DNA of 64,000 bases from Pseudomonadota bacterium (lineage in GTDB: Bacteria > Pseudomonadota > Gammaproteobacteria > Steroidobacterales > Steroidobacteraceae). Location: NCBI GenBank assembly GCA_016704655.1, contig JADIZR010000004.1, positions 62,001-126,000 on the forward strand, written 5' to 3'. Below the pieces are notes generated by a model, which saw only the letters and a program-made list of their open reading frames with translations, was not told the DNA's origin and ran no database searches. Below, piece after piece: positions 48,238-56,632 of this stretch. The first letter of the stretch is position 1, and each line of letters opens with the position of its first letter. The translations under genes were made by a program, and so were the position numbers.

Positions 48238-50069
48238 GCCTGCGCTCCGCCACTGCCCGCTGGTTCGAACTGCTCACCTCGCGCGAGGAACTGGGCGCAG
48301 CCCTCGATTGCCTCGCGCGGACGCGATCGGTCGAGCTGCAAGCCTACAGCCGTGCCGAATCGCGCCTGCCGCTCGGCGACCTGAAGCGCGTACTCGACGA
48401 GTTCGAATCGCTCGCGCGCCGGTTCCGGCCGTGGTGGCCGGCTGCGAAGCCCTGCACGGTGGATGCGGAACACGCGCTGCTCGATGCACCGCAGGCCGCG
48501 CTCGGCAAACTGCGCACCTGGGCGACTGCGGCGGAGCCGGTCGTCGCCGAACTCGAAGCGCTGGCGCTCGAGCGGACGGAAATCAACACGCTCGAACGCC
48601 TGTCTGCCTGCGCTGGGCCGGCGCTGCCGCGACTCGATCGCATGGCGTCGGCCGGGCCCGTGCTAGCGAGCCGCATCTACACGCTGCCGCCCGACACGCC
48701 GGCGCTGTCATTGCCACCGGCATTGATCCACCAGCTGTGGACGCCGGAATCCGGTCGCGAAACCTACCTCCTCGCCGTCGGCCCTGGCGAAGACATGAGT
48801 GAACTCGACGCCGCACTGGCGGCGCGCAAGGTGCATCGCGTCGCGATCCCGGCAGACCTGCCGCAGGATCCGGACGAATTGCGCGCGAACCTGCAGCAAC
48901 GACGCACCGCGCTCGAAGCCAGGGAATCCTCGGCACGCGCCGCGCTGGCCAGGCTCGACGTGACGCACGAGGTGCCGGCAGCCCTTGGCGACATCGCGCT
49001 GGCCGCGTGGGTCGTGACTCACGTGCCGGAACTCCCGGTGACGGAGCATTTCGCGTGGATCACCGGTTGGTGCGCGGCGCGTGACGATTGCGGCCTGCGC
49101 GCAGCACTCGACCAGCAAGGCCTGCACTACCTGTTGCGGATGACGGACGCGCCGGCTGGCACGGTGGCGCCTTCCGTCCTGCACAACCCGCGCTGGGCGC
49201 GTCCGTTCGAAACCATGACGGGCATGATGGGTGTGCCAGCCGCGGGGGACGCGGATCCGAGCCTGCTGGTCGCGATCCTTGCGCCGCTGATGTTCGGGTT
49301 CATGTTCGGCGACGTGGCGCAAGGCGCGATCGTCGCGCTCGCGGGTTACTTCCTGGGCAAGCGCATGCCTGCGCTGCGGCTGCTGTTGCCGGGCGGACTG
49401 GTCGCCATCGTGTTCGGCTTCGCCTTCGGCAGCGTGTTTGCGCGCGAAGACGTGGTGCCTGCGCTCTGGCTGCACCCGTTGTCGCAGCCGCTGCCGGTCC
49501 TGGCCGTGGCGCTCGGCTTCGGCGTCGTGACGCTCGTGCTCGGTCTCGCGCTCGATGCGCTGCAGTACTTCTGGCGTGGACAGTTGCGGCACTGGTTGTT
49601 CTGCGACGCGGGCTTGCTCGTCGCCTACGTCGGACTGGTCGGCGCCGCGATCGACCTGAGCGCCCTGTGGCTGCTGCCGCTCGGCATCGCGTGGTCGTTG
49701 GCTGGTGCAGCGTTCACCACTCCCGCGGCACGCATCGCGGCCGTGGGGCGCGCTGCGGGCGAATTCGTGGAGCGACTGCTGCAGCTCGGCGTCAACACGG
49801 TTTCCTTCGTGCGCGTCGGCGCGTTTGCGCTGGCGCACGCGGGACTGTGCTCGGCCATCGTCGGCATGGCTGAGGCCGCGGGCCCGGGATACTGGCCGGT
49901 CCTGATCATCGGCAACGCCGCAATCATTGCGCTCGAAGGCCTCGTCGTCAGCATCCAGACGACGCGCCTCGTGCTGTTCGAATTCTTCATCCGCTTCCTG
50001 ACGGCGCGCGGCCGACGCTTCGAACCGCTCACGCCGCCACCGGCTTCGCTTCCCGGAGGCTCGCCATGA
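48234..50069 (+). CDS. V/A-type ATPase subunit I (a-like)
   Basis: 611 residues. The N-terminal half (to about 330) is cytosolic and helical; the C-terminal half has about seven membrane helices. Conserved blocks include PFETMTGMMGVP, MFGFMFGDVAQG and the helix with an essential arginine region (LLQLGVNTVSFVRVGAFALAHAGL). It provides the half-channels for ion passage past the c-ring and anchors the stalks. Confidence 0.92.
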   Translation: MSLRSATARWFELLTSREELGAALDCLARTRSVELQAYSRAESRLPLGDLKRVLDEFESLARRFRPWWPAAKPCTVDAEHALLDAPQAALGKLRTWATAAEPVVAELEALALERTEINTLERLSACAGPALPRLDRMASAGPVLASRIYTLPPDTPALSLPPALIHQLWTPESGRETYLLAVGPGEDMSELDAALAARKVHRVAIPADLPQDPDELRANLQQRRTALEARESSARAALARLDVTHEVPAALGDIALAAWVVTHVPELPVTEHFAWITGWCAARDDCGLRAALDQQGLHYLLRMTDAPAGTVAPSVLHNPRWARPFETMTGMMGVPAAGDADPSLLVAILAPLMFGFMFGDVAQGAIVALAGYFLGKRMPALRLLLPGGLVAIVFGFAFGSVFAREDVVPALWLHPLSQPLPVLAVALGFGVVTLVLGLALDALQYFWRGQLRHWLFCDAGLLVAYVGLVGAAIDLSALWLLPLGIAWSLAGAAFTTPAARIAAVGRAAGEFVERLLQLGVNTVSFVRVGAFALAHAGLCSAIVGMAEAAGPGYWPVLIIGNAAIIALEGLVVSIQTTRLVLFEFFIRFLTARGRRFEPLTPPPASLPGGSP

Positions 50070-50419
50070 AACTGCCCGCACGCTGGATCCTTGCCCTCGC
50101 CACGATGACGACGGCAACCGTCGCGGTGGCTACGTTCACACTCATTGCCGCGTGGCCCGCGCTCGCAGCGGAGACGGCTGCCGTCGTGCCACCCGATCCC
50201 GACGTACTCCGCTGGGGCTTTGCCTCCGCTGCACTCGCTGCGGGACTCGCAGCGCTTGGCGCGGGCTACGCCGTGGCGCAGGTCGGCACCGCCGCCCTTG
50301 GCGCACTTGCAGAGAAACCCGACCTCTTCGGCCGGGTGCTGGTGATGGTTGGACTCGCGGAGGGTATCGCGATCTACGGCCTGATCGTCTCGATCCTGAT
50401 CCTCAACCGGCTGGGCTGA
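50066..50419 (+). CDS. V/A-type ATPase subunit K (c-ring proteolipid)
   Basis: 117 residues. After a cleavable-looking N-terminal hydrophobic segment (to about residue 35) there is one helical hairpin: helix 1 at about 49-75, a loop ALAEKPDLFGR, helix 2 at about 90-114 with the ion-carrying glutamate E99 in GLAEGIAIYG. It is thus a two-helix c subunit, not the four-helix duplicated form. The residue after E99 is Gly rather than Ser/Thr, which suggests proton rather than sodium coupling (inference). Overlaps subunit I by 4 bases. Confidence 0.92.
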   Translation: MKLPARWILALATMTTATVAVATFTLIAAWPALAAETAAVVPPDPDVLRWGFASAALAAGLAALGAGYAVAQVGTAALGALAEKPDLFGRVLVMVGLAEGIAIYGLIVSILILNRLG

Positions 50420-50420
50420 C

Positions 50421-50716
50421 GTGGCACAAGTCGTCTACATCGGCGGCGAGGCCACGGCGGCGGGCTTCCGGCTCGCCGGCGTCGATACCGTGTGGCAGCG
50501 GCAGGCGACGCCGCCGCAATGCTGCGACAGGCTTTCTCCGAGCGCCCCGACTGCGTGCTGTTCGACGGCACGCTGGTCGACTACGTGCCGGTCGCGGAAC
50601 TCGAGCACGCCCTGCTCGGGCTCGCGCCGCTGTTCGCCATCGTGGCGGACGTCCGCGCACGAGGCACTCCTCCCAATCTCGCGCGCCTGGTGCGCAACGC
50701 GCTGGGAATCGACTGA
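50421..50716 (+). CDS. V/A-type ATPase subunit F (one-base frameshift)
   Basis: From GTG 50421 the frame reads AQVVYIGGEATAAGFRLAGVDT, the subunit F opening with its sensory GxxxxAxGFRLAG. Near 50489-50493 the match jumps to another frame (AAAGDAAAMLRQAF...DGTLVDYVPVAELEHALLG) that runs to the TGA at 50714. One missing base, perhaps a C in a CC run, would restore about 98 residues. F is a rotor subunit that regulates ATPase activity. Probably a sequence error. Confidence 0.85.
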
Positions 50717-51363
50717 TGAATGACGTCGAAAGCCTGCTCGAAGCACAAACCACCGCGCTGCTGCGTCGGCTGGGGCGCGAACAGGAGTCGCGCACCCGGC
50801 ATATCCGCGACGAAGCCGGGACGCAGGCGGCCGACATCGTGCGCAGGGCGAGAGTCGAGGCCAGGACGCGTGTGCACCAGGCCGTGGTCGACACCCGGCG
50901 TGAAGACGAAATGGCGCTGGCAAGGCGGCGCGCGGCACTCGACACGCAGGCGCGGCGCAGCCGGCAAGCCACGTTGCGCGAACTGCTCGACCGCGCATGG
51001 CGGGCCCTGCCCAATGCATTGCAGTCGCGCTGGCTCGACGCCACCGCGCGTGAGCGCTGGTGCGACGCGGCCTGCGTGTCAGCGAGTCGCAGCCTGCGAC
51101 ACCTGGATCGGCTGCAGGTGGAGGTCGACCCAAAGTGGCTGGCCCATGTCGGCCCGCGCGTGCGGAGCCGGCTCGAAGGTCCGTCGAAGGTCGACATCCT
51201 GGCAACGGACGGCCTGGGCGCCGGCCTCCGCGTCCGGGCGGGCGACGCCTGCATCGATGCCACGGTCGCGGGTCTGCTGGCTGCCCGTGAGCGCATTGCC
51301 TCCGAGCTGCTCGCCGAGTTCGAGCGGCAAGCCGCGGCACGACGGGCGGAGCGCGCTCCATGA
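50716..51363 (+). CDS. V/A-type ATPase subunit E (peripheral stalk)
   Basis: 215 residues. A long Arg/Ala/Glu-rich coiled-coil N-terminal half (to about 95) and a compact C-terminal domain with VDILATDGLGAGLRVRAGD, the typical E-subunit pattern binding the top of the A3B3 head. Start ATG 50716 overlaps the F stop (TGATG) and its end overlaps subunit A by 4 bases. Confidence 0.85.
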   Translation: MNDVESLLEAQTTALLRRLGREQESRTRHIRDEAGTQAADIVRRARVEARTRVHQAVVDTRREDEMALARRRAALDTQARRSRQATLRELLDRAWRALPNALQSRWLDATARERWCDAACVSASRSLRHLDRLQVEVDPKWLAHVGPRVRSRLEGPSKVDILATDGLGAGLRVRAGDACIDATVAGLLAARERIASELLAEFERQAAARRAERAP

Positions 51364-53108
51364 GCGAAGCACGGATCACCTGGGTCGGCGGCCCGGTGCT
51401 CAAAGCCTGCGCCACAGGGCCTTTCAGCATCTTCGAGGCGCTCGCCGTGGGCGAACGCCGACTGCTCGGCGAAGTAATCCAGCTGCGCGGCGACGAGCTC
51501 GTCGCACAGGTGTACGAAGACACGACGGGACTCGAGCCCGGCGTGACCGTGGTCGGGCTCGAACGACCCCTGTCCGTGACGCTGGGCCCGAACCTGCTGG
51601 GCGGCATCTTCGACGGCCTGCTGCGGCCGCTGTCGCGCGCCACGGATTATCAGATCCAGCCGGGTGCGGCCGAACGCAGCGTCGCGCGGCATTGCCTCGA
51701 ATTCGCCGTACGGAACGGTGACATATTGAGTGGGGGAGCCGTATTTGCCAGGACCGTCGCGTCGCGACCGCAGTCGTTGCTGGTGCCGCCGTGGGCCAGC
51801 GGGCGCGTGGAAGCGCTGGTAGAACCCGGGGAGCATCGCGACGACGAGACGCTGCTCGTGCTGGTCGACGACGCCGGCCAAAGGCACGAACTGACGATGC
51901 AGCACGACTGGCCCGTGCGCCGGTCACGACCGGTGCGTGAACGGCTTGGCGTCAACGCGCCGATGATCACCGGCCAGCGCATTCTCGACACGCTTTTCCC
52001 CGTGGCACGCGGCGGACGCGCGGCCTTGCCCGGCGGCTTCGGCACCGGCAAGACGGTGCTGCAGGAAGCGCTCGCCAAGTGGTGTGACGCGGACGTGATC
52101 GTGTACGTCGGCTGCGGCGAACGCGGCAACGAAATGGCCGAGGTGCTCGACGAGTTTCCGCAGCTCGAGGATCCGCGCACCGGACGGCCGCTTGCCGAAC
52201 GCACGGTCATCATCGCCAACACGTCGAACATGCCGGTCGCGGCGCGCGAGGCGAGCATCTACACCGCGATCACGGTCGCCGAATACTTCCGTGACCAGGG
52301 CCTCAACGTCGCGCTGATGGCGGACTCGACCAGCCGCTGGGCCGAAGCGCTGCGCGAGGTGTCCGGCCGCCTCGGTGAGTTGCCGGGCGAAGCCGGTTAT
52401 CCCGCTTACCTCAGCTCGCGCCTCGCTGAATTTTACGAGCGCGCAGCGCGTGTCACCTCGCTGGCTGGCGCCGAGGGCTCGGTCACGATCATCGGTGCGA
52501 TCAGCCCGCCGTCCGGCGACTTCTCCGAACCCGTGACGCTGCACACCAAGCGCTACGTGCGTTGTTTCTGGGCCCTCGACCGCCAGCGTGCGCAGGCCCG
52601 CTTCTACCCCGCCATTCATCCCCTGCAGTCCTACGGCGCGGACGTGCAGGAACTCGCCGACTGGTGGAAGCGCTCCGGCAACCCCGACTGGCTCGTGCAA
52701 CGGCAGCGCGTACTTGAACTGCTCGAGGCGCAGGCACACCTCGAGCGCATGGCCCGCATCGTCGGCCGCGATGCGCTGCCGGCACAGCAGCAGGTGCGGC
52801 TGCTCTGCGCGGACCTCGTCAACGAGGGGTTCCTGCGGCAATCGTCCTTCTCGAAGGTCGACCGCTTCTGCTCGCCTGCGCGGCAGGTCGCCATGCTGTC
52901 GGTGTTGCTGCACTTCGCCGATCGCGCCGACGCCGCCGTGGCGGCCGGCGTACCACCGGCCCGGCTCGCGGCGCTGCCGATGCTGCGGCAATTGCAGCGG
53001 CTCGGCGAAGAGTTCAGCGAGGATGACCTGCTGCGACTGCGGCAATTGCCGCGCCAGATCGATTACGAGTTCGACCAACTGCAAACGGTGGCCAGTCATG
53101 CAGGCTGA
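51360..53108 (+). CDS. V/A-type ATPase catalytic subunit A
   Basis: 582 residues with the non-homologous insertion typical of V/A-type A subunits. Walker A is GGFGTGKT at residues 225-232; the catalytic region GCGERGNEM, the arginine/adenine regions MADSTSRWAEALRE and PSGDFSEPV are all intact. It hydrolyses or makes ATP in the A3B3 head. Overlaps subunit B by 11 bases. Confidence 0.97.
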   Translation: MSEARITWVGGPVLKACATGPFSIFEALAVGERRLLGEVIQLRGDELVAQVYEDTTGLEPGVTVVGLERPLSVTLGPNLLGGIFDGLLRPLSRATDYQIQPGAAERSVARHCLEFAVRNGDILSGGAVFARTVASRPQSLLVPPWASGRVEALVEPGEHRDDETLLVLVDDAGQRHELTMQHDWPVRRSRPVRERLGVNAPMITGQRILDTLFPVARGGRAALPGGFGTGKTVLQEALAKWCDADVIVYVGCGERGNEMAEVLDEFPQLEDPRTGRPLAERTVIIANTSNMPVAAREASIYTAITVAEYFRDQGLNVALMADSTSRWAEALREVSGRLGELPGEAGYPAYLSSRLAEFYERAARVTSLAGAEGSVTIIGAISPPSGDFSEPVTLHTKRYVRCFWALDRQRAQARFYPAIHPLQSYGADVQELADWWKRSGNPDWLVQRQRVLELLEAQAHLERMARIVGRDALPAQQQVRLLCADLVNEGFLRQSSFSKVDRFCSPARQVAMLSVLLHFADRADAAVAAGVPPARLAALPMLRQLQRLGEEFSEDDLLRLRQLPRQIDYEFDQLQTVASHAG

Positions 53109-54489
53109 CCTGCTGCTTGAAAATGCAGTGACCCGCATCGAGGGCCCATTGCTCTTTGCGCGGCGCGAAGCGCGCGTAGGCCTGAACGCCGCGGTCGAAG
53201 TGCTGGCCGGGACTGGCCCGCCACGGCTGGGGCGCGTGGCCGCGCTCGACGAGACCTCGATGGTCATCGAGGTGCTGGAGTCGACGTCGGGACTCGCGCT
53301 GCACGGCACGCGCATTCGCCTGCATCCGGAGCCTTTGCTGTTCGGCGTCGGTCCACATCTGCTCGGCCGGGTGTTCGACAGCGTAGGCCGACCGCTCGAC
53401 GGTGGGCCGCCCGTGGCAGCACGGTCACGACGCCGCATCGAAGGTCTCGCGATCAATCCAGCCTGGCGCGCCCTGCCGCGGGACTTCATCGAAACCGGCA
53501 TCGCCACCATCGACGTGATGAACAGCCTCGTGCGCGGACAGAAGCTGCCGCTGTTCTCCGCGGGCGGCTTGCCGCACGACCGGCTGGCCGCAGAGATCGC
53601 CCAACGGGCACGTCTGCGCGGAACCCAGGGCGAAGAGAGTTTCGCGGTCGTCTTTGCGGGCATCGGCGTGCCGCACGACGCGGCCGAACAGTTCCGGCTC
53701 GCCATGGAATCGAGTGGCGCGCTGGGTCACACGGCCATGTTCCTCAATCTCGCGGACGAACCGGGCATGCAGCGCCTGCTCGCCCCGCGCTACGCGCTGA
53801 CGGCTGCCGAATACCTCGCGTTCGAGGAAGGACGGCACGTGCTGGTCATCCTCACCGACATGACCAACTACTGCGAGGCCCTGCGAGAGGTGTCCGCGAG
53901 CCACGGCGAGATCCCGGGGCGCAAGGGCTATCCGGGCTACATGTATTCCGACCTCGCGTCGCTCTACGAACGGGCTGGCTGCATCCGCGGCCGACCGGGC
54001 ACCTTGACGCAATTGCCGATCCTCACCATGCCCGGCGACGACATCGGACACCCGATTCCGGACCTCACGGGGTACATCACCGAAGGCCAGATCGTGCTGG
54101 ACCGCGAACTCGACCGTCGCGGCATCTATCCACCGGTGCGCGTGTTGCCGAGCCTGTCACGCCTGATGGATGCCGGCATCGGCGAAGGCTTCACGGACCC
54201 GGACCATCCGGCGCTCGCGCACCAGTTGTTCGCCGCCTACGCGCGTGCGTTGCGCGTGCGCGTGCTCGCGAGCGTGATGGGTGAGCAGGGCCTGCCCGAA
54301 TCCGACCGCAGGTTCCTGGCGTTCGGCGAGCGCTTCGAGCGTCAGTTCGTCCACCAGGCCAATGCGCGCACGCTCGAAGAAAGCCTCGAGGCCGGCTGGG
54401 CCGTCCTGCAGGGCCTGCCTCACGGCGAACTCACGCGCTTGTCTAATGCGCAGATCGGCCGTCACCTGGGCGCCGAAGCGCGTGCCTGA
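53098..54489 (+). CDS. V/A-type ATPase regulatory subunit B
   Basis: 463 residues. The P-loop is degenerate, as expected for non-catalytic B (SAGGLPHDRL in place of GxxxxGKT), with LTDMTNYCEALREVS and PGRKGYPGYMYSDLASLYERAG conserved, the latter supplying residues to the catalytic interface. Starts at ATG 53098 within the end of A. Confidence 0.97.
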   Translation: MQADLLLENAVTRIEGPLLFARREARVGLNAAVEVLAGTGPPRLGRVAALDETSMVIEVLESTSGLALHGTRIRLHPEPLLFGVGPHLLGRVFDSVGRPLDGGPPVAARSRRRIEGLAINPAWRALPRDFIETGIATIDVMNSLVRGQKLPLFSAGGLPHDRLAAEIAQRARLRGTQGEESFAVVFAGIGVPHDAAEQFRLAMESSGALGHTAMFLNLADEPGMQRLLAPRYALTAAEYLAFEEGRHVLVILTDMTNYCEALREVSASHGEIPGRKGYPGYMYSDLASLYERAGCIRGRPGTLTQLPILTMPGDDIGHPIPDLTGYITEGQIVLDRELDRRGIYPPVRVLPSLSRLMDAGIGEGFTDPDHPALAHQLFAAYARALRVRVLASVMGEQGLPESDRRFLAFGERFERQFVHQANARTLEESLEAGWAVLQGLPHGELTRLSNAQIGRHLGAEARA

Positions 54490-55099
54490 CATCGGCGAAG
54501 TTGCGGCAACGCGGGTGGCGCTGCTCGAACTGCGCGACGAGCGCCGGCTGGTGCAGGAAGGGTACGAGCTGCTCGACGAGAAGCGTGTAATGCTCGCGAC
54601 CGAGATCCTGTGCGACCTGCGGGCGCATGAAGTCGCGCAGACGGCGCTCGACCGACTCTGGCTCGAGGCTCGCGAGGCCCTGGCAGGCGCGGTCGAAATC
54701 CACGGCTTCGAGGACCTTACGGTCGAGCCCCCGTGCCAGCTCGACACCGTGCTGCTGCGACAGGCCGAGCGCAGCTTCCTCGGCCTGCGCCTGGCTGAGG
54801 CCTCGCTCGACGCGGCTCCCTGCGTACCTGCCTCCCCCCCCGTCCGCAGCACCCCGGAACTCAAGCGCTGCGCCGGCGCCTTTCGCCAGCTGACAGGCGA
54901 ACTCGTCGCACAAGCGGCCCGGGCCGCGAACCTGCGCCGGCTGATCGACGAGTACCGCCGGACGGAGCGGCGCGCACGTGCGCTGGAAAACGTGCTGCTG
55001 CCGGAAATCGACCACTCGCTGAGGTTCATCGAGGAACAACTCGACGCCGTGGACCAGGAGGAAGCCGTCCGCGTCCGCAACGCCGCGCGCGGGCGATGA
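54482..55099 (+). CDS. V/A-type ATPase central rotor subunit D
   Basis: 205 residues from GTG 54482, which overlaps the B stop by 8 bases. Two long helices: N-terminal VAATRVALLELRDERRLVQEG...LLDEKR and C-terminal LRRLIDEYRRTERRARALENVLLPE, the antiparallel shaft of the D subunit. The middle contains a C run (CCTCCCCCCCCGTCC) coding PASPPV. Last gene of the nine-gene operon. Confidence 0.93.
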   Translation: MPDIGEVAATRVALLELRDERRLVQEGYELLDEKRVMLATEILCDLRAHEVAQTALDRLWLEAREALAGAVEIHGFEDLTVEPPCQLDTVLLRQAERSFLGLRLAEASLDAAPCVPASPPVRSTPELKRCAGAFRQLTGELVAQAARAANLRRLIDEYRRTERRARALENVLLPEIDHSLRFIEEQLDAVDQEEAVRVRNAARGR

Positions 55100-55121
55100 C
55101 CCGGCCCGTACGTCACCGGGC

Positions 55122-55151
55122 TTGACCTGTGGGGTAGCGGGTCGCTAGCTT
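55122..55151 (+). promoter_or_regulatory. Possible promoter for the prenyltransferase gene
   Basis: TTGACC at 55122-55127 and TAGCTT at 55146-55151 with an 18-base spacer, ending 25 bases before the start codon. The -35 is good, the -10 weak (three of six). Confidence 0.3.
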
Positions 55152-55176
55152 GCGGCCTGACCCCGGGAGGACACGC

Positions 55177-56148
55177 ATGATCAAGGACGCCGTTTCACCG
55201 CTCGAACCTCGTTACGAGGACCTGGCAGGCGACGGCTTCGGTCGCAAGGCACGCCGGCATTTCCTGGCCACGCGACCCAAGTTCCTGACGGCCTCCGTCC
55301 TGCCCGTGCTGGTCGGCACCGCCTGGGGCGCCACGGTCGCCGGCGGACTCGAACTGGGAGTCGCCGTCCTCGCCCTGCTGGCCACCGCCCTGGTCCATTG
55401 CGCCAGCAACGTCATCAACGACGTCGGCGACGACATCACCGGCACGGACCGCGACAACGTCGACTACATCCATCCCTACACGGGTGGCTCGCGATTCATC
55501 ACCAACGGCATCATGTCCGTCCGCGAGATGCACCGCTGGGGCTGGATCCTGATCGGCATGGCGTCCGTGCTCGGCCTCGTTCTCGCACTGCTGAAAGGCC
55601 CGATCGTCATCGCGCTCGGACTGGCGGGCATCGCCATCGCGTGGCTGTATTCCGCGCCCGCGGTGCAACTGAGCGGCAAGGGCGTCGGGGAGTTTTTCCT
55701 GATGATCGCGTTCGGCGTGCTGCCGGTCTGCGGTGCCGCATGGCTGCAGAGCGGAGTGTTCGACCTGGGCAGCCTGCTGATCGCGATTCCGGTCGGCATC
55801 TGGGTGATGCTGATCCTGTGGATCAACGAAGTGCCGGATCGCAAGGCCGACGCGGCGAACGGCAAGTTGACGCTCGTGGTGCGCCTCGGACTCGACCGCG
55901 CGCGCCTTGGCTACCGGCTGCTGCACTTCGCCGCGTTCGCCTCGATCGTCACCCTGGTCGCGATGGGCTCGTTGCCCTGGTGGACCGCGGTCGGGGCAGC
56001 CGCCATCCTGGCTGGAGGCTTCAAAGCGGCCGCGGGCATCGGCGAGCAGGTCACGCGCCCCGTGCTGACCAAGAGCATCGAAATGACCATTGGCTTGCAG
56101 GCCGTGGGCTCGATCCTGCTGTTCGTCGCCGCAATTTTCTCGCACTGA
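55177..56148 (+). CDS. menA: UbiA-family prenyltransferase, MenA-like
   Basis: 323 residues, about eight membrane helices. First aspartate-rich motif NVINDVGDDITGTD at about residue 80 and second WINEVPDRKAD at about 220 bind prenyl diphosphate through Mg. The first motif and the following GGSRFITNG fit 1,4-dihydroxy-2-naphthoate prenyltransferase (menaquinone synthesis) best, though other UbiA members are possible. ATG 55177 follows GGGAGG at good spacing, so I use it over an upstream in-frame start. It neighbours the electron-conduit operon. Confidence 0.8.
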   Translation: MIKDAVSPLEPRYEDLAGDGFGRKARRHFLATRPKFLTASVLPVLVGTAWGATVAGGLELGVAVLALLATALVHCASNVINDVGDDITGTDRDNVDYIHPYTGGSRFITNGIMSVREMHRWGWILIGMASVLGLVLALLKGPIVIALGLAGIAIAWLYSAPAVQLSGKGVGEFFLMIAFGVLPVCGAAWLQSGVFDLGSLLIAIPVGIWVMLILWINEVPDRKADAANGKLTLVVRLGLDRARLGYRLLHFAAFASIVTLVAMGSLPWWTAVGAAAILAGGFKAAAGIGEQVTRPVLTKSIEMTIGLQAVGSILLFVAAIFSH

Positions 56149-56155
56149 CCTCGGA

Positions 56156-56593
56156 ATGCCCGCCGCCGAAGCCGGCTCTCTGCAGCTCGTTTTCGGCGCG
56201 AGCGGCGGGGGGGGGGGGGGCGGGGGCGGCGCGGGCGGGCGGCGGGGCGGGGAGGGCGGGGCGCGGGGGCAAGCGCTCGGGCGGAAGCGTCAGCGCGGGC
56301 CGGCGCACAGGCGCTGGTCGAGGGCCGACCGAGGGGGCCGGGGGGGCCGCGCCCAACGGGGGCGCGCACCGGGGCGAGGCGGCGGGTCGGCGGCCCGAGC
56401 TCCCCACCGACTGCGGCGGCGGGCGGTTGAACGGGGGGTAGCTGGATGGAGGCGTGGGGGCACGGCGCGAGCTCTCAGCCACGGCCACGGCACCGCGGCG
56501 TGGGGGCTCGTCTACTGGTACGCGCTGATTCCCGCGCACGCGTTCATCTTCCGCGGCCTGACGCGGGCGATCATCAGGCGCGCGAGCCGCTGA
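56156..56593 (+). pseudogene. Collapsed SDR/DUF2867-like gene with G-rich filler
   Basis: ATG 56156 opens with LQLVFGASG, the dinucleotide-binding loop of NAD(P)-binding SDR proteins; the same frame ends with WGLVYWYALIPAHAFIF RGLTRAI, the membrane-like C-terminus found in YbjT/DUF2867 proteins (usually about 480 residues). Between them lie about 270 bases of extreme G-rich sequence (from about 56202 on, including a run of fourteen G) coding only Gly/Arg/Ala. The gene is about 145 codons. Either a deletion with expanded G tract or, more likely, an assembly artefact replacing about 1 kb. Confidence 0.6.
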
Positions 56594-56632
56594 ATCGGCC
56601 TGCCGCCCCGGCTGGGGAGCGGCCGCCCTGCC

